From the NCBI GenBank assembly GCA_963971285.1, contig OZ020250.1, positions 18,194,783 through 18,258,782 on the forward strand: a stretch of 64,000 bases of DNA, written 5' to 3'. Below, one piece after another: positions 59,880 through 64,000 of the stretch. Under the pieces are notes generated by a model. The model was given only the letters and a program-made list of their open reading frames with translations, was not told where the DNA came from and did not search any database. The stretch is from Astropecten irregularis. Its lineage: Eukaryota; Echinodermata; Asteroidea; Paxillosida; Astropectinidae. How positions within the stretch are numbered: the stretch's first letter is position 1; every line of letters starts with the position of its first letter. A program made the position numbers and the translations under genes.

Positions 59880-60105
59880 ATTTTGCTCATTAAAGTTTTC
59901 CTTGATTAAACAGGATAACCAACCATATTTTCATGTAATGACTACTATACTTTTGACCCGCATTCGGTAATTGTTTGCTGAGCATAATAATTTAACACTG
60001 AGGACTGGGAGTTTTTGCTGGCAATTCTGCCACGGTCAATGATTTTATTTACCCAGGTATTTTGATGGCGCTTATATAAGCAGCTCTATGAAATTGGCCG
60101 TTGAC
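59880..60105. mobile_element. B-like element in duplicated block 1
   Basis: Matches the 45401–45626 copy at AACAGGATAACCAACCA, GCATAATA and GCAGCTCTATGAAATTGGCC; left terminus missing. Confidence 0.65.
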
Positions 60106-60316
60106 CTGTGGACATACTGGACAATCACCCAGTTGGATGCAATTCCATGACCAATGATATACCATACACTATTTTTGCCATCAAAGAATTTTGTCTGAAT
60201 TGAGCAAACAGTGATCGCAACATCCTATACAGACTCCATAAATATAGGCCGCTACAATGAGTATTATATAGAATCTCAGTAGAGACCTGAGATGAGATTA
60301 AAAGATTACACAGACA

Positions 60317-60692
60317 TTAAAGGTAGTAGGCCTATCACTATACTTTGGTAAGAAACCAAAACAGAAATGTTCACAGATTTACCTATAACTTACAGGGTAT
60401 GAAAATGGTGGTGGTAGAAACATATACCGCTAAAATGTTTCCGCCTGAAATGATGTATTTATCCAGAAATTAGTAAAACAACGACCGGAAATCTTTTTGA
60501 TCTTTTAAAAGATACAAAATAACTAAAGGGAAAAGACTTAAGAAATGCTGTGGTTGTTTTTCACTGTTTTCTCAAAAAGTTGGCAACACGGGACTTAAAT
60601 TTTCACAGACTGTTACCGTGTATATGTCTTGGTATTTTTGCTCATGAATCTGTATTTCTTTGATAAAAACCAAAGTATGATACTACCTTTAA
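60317..60692 (+). mobile_element. A-family MITE copy 11
   Basis: TTAAAGGTAGTAGGCCTATC at the left (small insertion in the terminal repeat), GATACTACCTTTAA at the right. Sits at the junction of two duplicated blocks upstream of VPS16. Confidence 0.87.
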
Positions 60693-60857
60693 ACAGGATT
60701 ACCAACCAAACTTTTGACCAGCATTCGGTAATTGTTTGCTGAGCATAATCATTTCACACTGAGGAGTTTTTGCTGGCAATTCTGCCACGGTCACTGATTT
60801 TATTTACCCAGGTATTTTGATGGCGCTTATATAAGCAGCTCCATGTAATTGGCCACT
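60693..60857. mobile_element. B-like element in duplicated block 2
   Basis: Same inner words as block 1 (ACAGGATTACCAACCAAAC, GCATTCGGTAATTGTTTGC), ending GCAGCTCCATGTAATTGGCC. Confidence 0.65.
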
Positions 60858-61030
60858 GACCTGTGGACATACTGGACAATCGCCCAGTTGGATACAATTC
60901 CATGACCAACGATCCATACACTATTTTTGCCATCAAAGAAATTTGTCCCTAGTGAATTGAGCAAACATCCTATATACTGACTCCGTACAATTATGAGTTT
61001 TATAGAATCTCAGTAGAGACCTTGAATTAA

Positions 61031-61403
61031 TTAAAGGTAATAATTATCATATTTTGGTTTTTGTCAAAGAAATACAGATTCGTGGGCAAAAATATCAAGG
61101 AAGATACAATAAAAGTAATCTGTGAATATTTCAGTCCCATATACGTTGCCCACTTTTTGAGAAAACAGCGAAAAACGGCCACAGTATTTCTTAAGTCTTT
61201 TCTCTTTTATTTTTGATCTTTTAAAAGATCAAAAAGATTTTCGGTCGTTGTTTTACTAATTTCTGGATAAATACACCATTTCAGGCGGAAAAATTTTAAC
61301 GGCATTTTTCTACCAGCACCACCTTCATACCCTGAAAGTTATACGTGAATCTGTGAACATTTCTGTTTTGGTCTCTTACCAATTAGTATGATACTACCTT
61401 TAA
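61031..61403 (-). mobile_element. A-family MITE copy 12
   Basis: TTAAAGGTAATAATTATCAT at the left, GATACTACCTTTAA at the right, intact palindrome. Follows the second duplicated block, in the opposite orientation to copy 11. Confidence 0.87.
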
Positions 61404-62395
61404 AACATTGAGGTGTATTATCATTGATCCCCCAATATTTTGAGGTTGAATGGCATTCAAGTTTATTGTATAGAAATATTACATGATCATTGATATTTTT
61501 AAGTCTTTGCAGGGAATTTATCATCGGCTACACCAGTATGTTTAATTCGTCTGAATATCGCGGCTCTTAAATGCTCTAAAATGCGACATTTTTTTATATT
61601 TTTTTTTAACTCTGTTTGTATTAAAAAGTCCCGGAGGTATCCCACCTCCCACAGCCTTCCCGCTCGGTCGCTTCGCTCCCTTGCGTAGGACACCAAAATC
61701 AACAATCATCCCCCCAATCATGAAAAGAAATCGACACCTATGAAGACCTTGATGTGTGGTACATTTCAATTTGATAACTTTATTTCAGCGTGAAACCACA
61801 GTTATCACAATAGGCCTTAAGGTTATAAAGAAAACCTTGCTAGAAACTTGCAATTGAAATGAACTTTCCAATTATAGTGCTCCTAATGTACATATGCTAC
61901 ATTTAAACGAACTTCAATAAATTTGTCATAGTTCTCATTGCTATTAATTTTATAATTCTCTCGATATAAGTTAGTAAAAAAAAAGCTACTTAAATTATTA
62001 CATTGATACTCACATAAAATAGCAGCAGTCTATATAATGCGTACATGTTTTTTTCAGCCTCATTAAGTTATAAAATAACCACAAAATGATTTTAAAAAAA
62101 AGAAAACAAAAAACCCGCAAATTTAAAATATGACAATAATTGCTACTTCATTTCAAGATGCATATTTGTATTTCAGCTTTTGTTTAGATTGGCAATTTAT
62201 TTTAGTACCATTGATATGACACTATTAGGAATGTATAATATTCTTCCCATTGTGAAAATTGATTGTCTTTCACTGGATATGATATGATATGACGTTGACT
62301 TTGTTTTCCTTTTTTTTTCCATTTATCTTAAAAATGAAAAAGAAGCAAATTAAAGGAATACCAAAATAAAAACTGTTATATGCTAAAAAATTCCT

Positions 62396-62801
62396 CACAC
62401 AAGCAAAAGTATATTACAAAATAGCTCCTCGAATAATACATTGGAAAATACTGATATTGTTCATAGAAAAAATACATTAAAAAATATATGAATGGTATAT
62501 TAGATAATATGATAGGCCATTAGCTTGCAGCATATGTATACACTGTATCTACAGAAGATTTCACACAACACACAACTGAACACACATCCCATCACACAAG
62601 CAAAAGATTATATCCCAAAATAGTTTATAGAAAAATACATTAAAAAAATGCAAGAATATAATTATTAGATGTGATACATACAGGAATGTGAGTGGCCACA
62701 CAAACGAAGAAAATATGAAAACACCAAGAAAAAAAATGAAAATTAAAAACTACTATTGTACATAGCACAGGTGTACACAAAACTGAAATTCTGAGCTCAA
62801 A

Positions 62802-62836
<35 letters not shown>

Positions 62837-63070
62837 GGAATTCAGATTTCAATCTGAAGTCTCACACATCCATGTACATAACATTTACTGCCTATTAGCC
62901 TGTACTGTAGTATATCAATATGTGATTTGATACACACATCACACAAGCAAAAGCTTACAATTTTACAAAAATATAGTTCATAAAAAAATACATAAAAAAT
63001 ACATAATGTAATAGTATTAGTATTAGTATACTATTTTATCAGTATAATAGTATACATGTTTGATATATAA
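62396..63070. repeat. Degenerate recurring block with CACACAAGCAAAAG
   Basis: CACACAAGCAAAAG occurs at about 62396, 62594 and 62939, each followed by ACAAAATAG/CAAAATAG and TTCATAGAAAAAATACATTA-type sequence. Spacing is irregular. Confidence 0.65.
62803..62834 (+). repeat. Poly(A) run
   Basis: About 32 consecutive A residues in an AT-rich region; may mark an old retroposed end or be simple slippage. Confidence 0.8.
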
Positions 63071-63328
63071 CTGGCTATTATAGACTGCAGTATACTGTAT
63101 AATAACTGAGTCACAGGTCGAGGTCATTATATCTAGACCAGGAAAGAGCTAGAAACCACCAGTCTAAGTATCAGGATCAACTTTTGACTAGTCAGTGTCG
63201 GAAGTCTGAATGTTCAAACCGAAAGAATTTGGGGGCCAATACATTTGACATAAATCATAAAGGTATCACAATCAATGTCGCTATGGACATCCAACTTTGC
63301 ATTAGTATAATAGTAATACTGTCATAAT

Positions 63329-63712
63329 CAGGCCTCCGTTTTAACAAAAATGAGGAGAGCTGCAAATCACTCTCCCTAAATCAATGTGAGTGATTTGCCC
63401 TCGCTAACAAATATCAAGTTTGAGCTGCAAATTCAACTCCTTAAATCAACATAGAGCCTACTCATACTAGTGAATAAAGAGAGCAGTTTGCTCTTGCTGA
63501 ACCAAGTTTTCGCATACATGTTTCCGGTACAGACAATTTTTGTATTTTCTGCTAAGGGTAAATGTTGGCTGGAAAAATGTATGTGATGTTTTGAAAAAAA
63601 GGTAGCTCTCCTTAAATTGTGAAGGAGCTCCTTTTTTCGCTCTCCTTGGAAAACATTAAGGAGAGCAGAGGAGAGTGATCACTCTTACTCTCCTTAAAAA
63701 TCAAGGCCTGAA
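63329..63712. mobile_element. Terminal-inverted-repeat element
   Basis: TCAGGCCTCCGTTTTAAC and GTTTTT-like AAAAATCAAGGCCTGA ends pair; repeated GGAGAG/CTCTCC words fill the interior. The I-family copy begins immediately after it. Confidence 0.6.
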
Positions 63713-64000
63713 TAAGGCCGAAAAAAAATATTGTTGTGTTGCCCTCAGCGACCGACCGTAAAATGCCAAAACTTTGGGTCGGGATTTTATAAAGTATAAA
63801 AACTCACAATTTTTGTAAGAAAATGTCAGATTTAGCAGTAAAAAAGCGTGTCTCCTCAAAACGACCCAAGACCGTTGATTTATAAGCCCCGGTGACCATA
63901 CATCCTGTATTTATTCTTAAATGTTTGAAAGTCGGCCCCCCCACCAAAAAAAAAAAATCAACCGACCGACCCAAAATGTTAATTTTTCCATTTAAGGGCA
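63712..64000. mobile_element. I-family element, cut by the window end
   Basis: Matches 55405–55738 from TTGTTGTGTTGCCCTCAGCG through TTTAAGGGCA, where the window stops a few bases short of the expected right end. Confidence 0.8.

Larger units (their letters stand above)
59912..61030. repeat. Tandem duplication interrupted by an A-family MITE
   Basis: 59912–60316 and 60693–61030 are diverged copies (both contain GCAATTCTGCCACGGTCA, GGTATTTTGATGGCGCTTAT, CTGTGGACATACTGGACAAT and AGAATCTCAGTAGAGACC). MITE copy 11 sits between them and copy 12 directly after. Confidence 0.85.
59239..64000. other. Upstream of VPS16, repeat-rich intergenic region
   Basis: No coding exon seen. It probably includes the VPS16 promoter and 5' UTR just above 59238. 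It then holds a duplicated ~350–400-bp block with B-like elements (59880–60316, 60693–61030), two A-family MITEs, a poly(A) run at 62803–62834, a recurring CACACAAGCAAAAG block (62396–63070), an element at 63329–63712 and an I-family element cut by the window end. Sequence 61404–62380 is AT-rich with nothing recognised. Confidence 0.75.

Overview
This is a window from an invertebrate animal genome: spliced genes with GT–AG introns, very dense small repeats, and tRNA-derived SINEs. The gene products look most like deuterostome proteins. The mix of short palindromic elements, GTACATGT-rich introns and AGGCCTA motifs resembles echinoderms (sea star or sea urchin), but that placement is inference and I did not search any database.

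Three host genes can be supported. (1) 3213–22282, plus strand: the 3' part of a type II BMP receptor (BMPR2), six exons covering the end of the extracellular domain, the transmembrane segment, the whole kinase and a long tail. The signal peptide and first extracellular exon lie upstream of the window. (2) 34105–36716, plus strand: an unrecognised gene with at least two coding exons and a basic, Cys-clustered C-terminus. (3) 59238–40270, minus strand: a complete VPS16 gene (core subunit of the HOPS and CORVET tethering complexes). I could assemble it exon by exon into 23 phase-consistent exons and about 831 residues, close to the human length. Two of its introns have minor-spliceosome (U12) signals: one AT–AC intron and one GT–AG intron.

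The rest is introns and intergenic DNA filled with non-autonomous elements. The main families are: a ~360-bp TTAA-flanked MITE (12 copies, called A); a ~230-bp palindromic element (B); a ~140–160-bp element with GCGGAGCGCT ends (C); a GC-rich hairpin (D); ~230-bp elements (E); a second TTAA-flanked family (F); single or double copies of other terminal-inverted-repeat elements; three kinds of tRNA-headed SINE or tRNA-carrying element; and a 3' module that follows a hammerhead-ribozyme-like motif. Bases 1–20,000 (BMPR2 introns) are saturated with TGTACA/ACATGT words that become rare after about 23 kb, while A-family MITEs are absent from the first 11 kb.

The genes are not an operon and need not work together: BMPR2 is a surface receptor for BMP ligands, and VPS16 acts on late endosomes and lysosomes. 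The most unusual observations are the pair of U12 introns in VPS16, a Gly-to-Cys change in the BMPR2 kinase glycine loop, the uncharacterised middle gene, transposon ends at VPS16 splice sites, and consensus CRE octamers carried by several unrelated MITE families. I did not find a convincing new multi-gene system.
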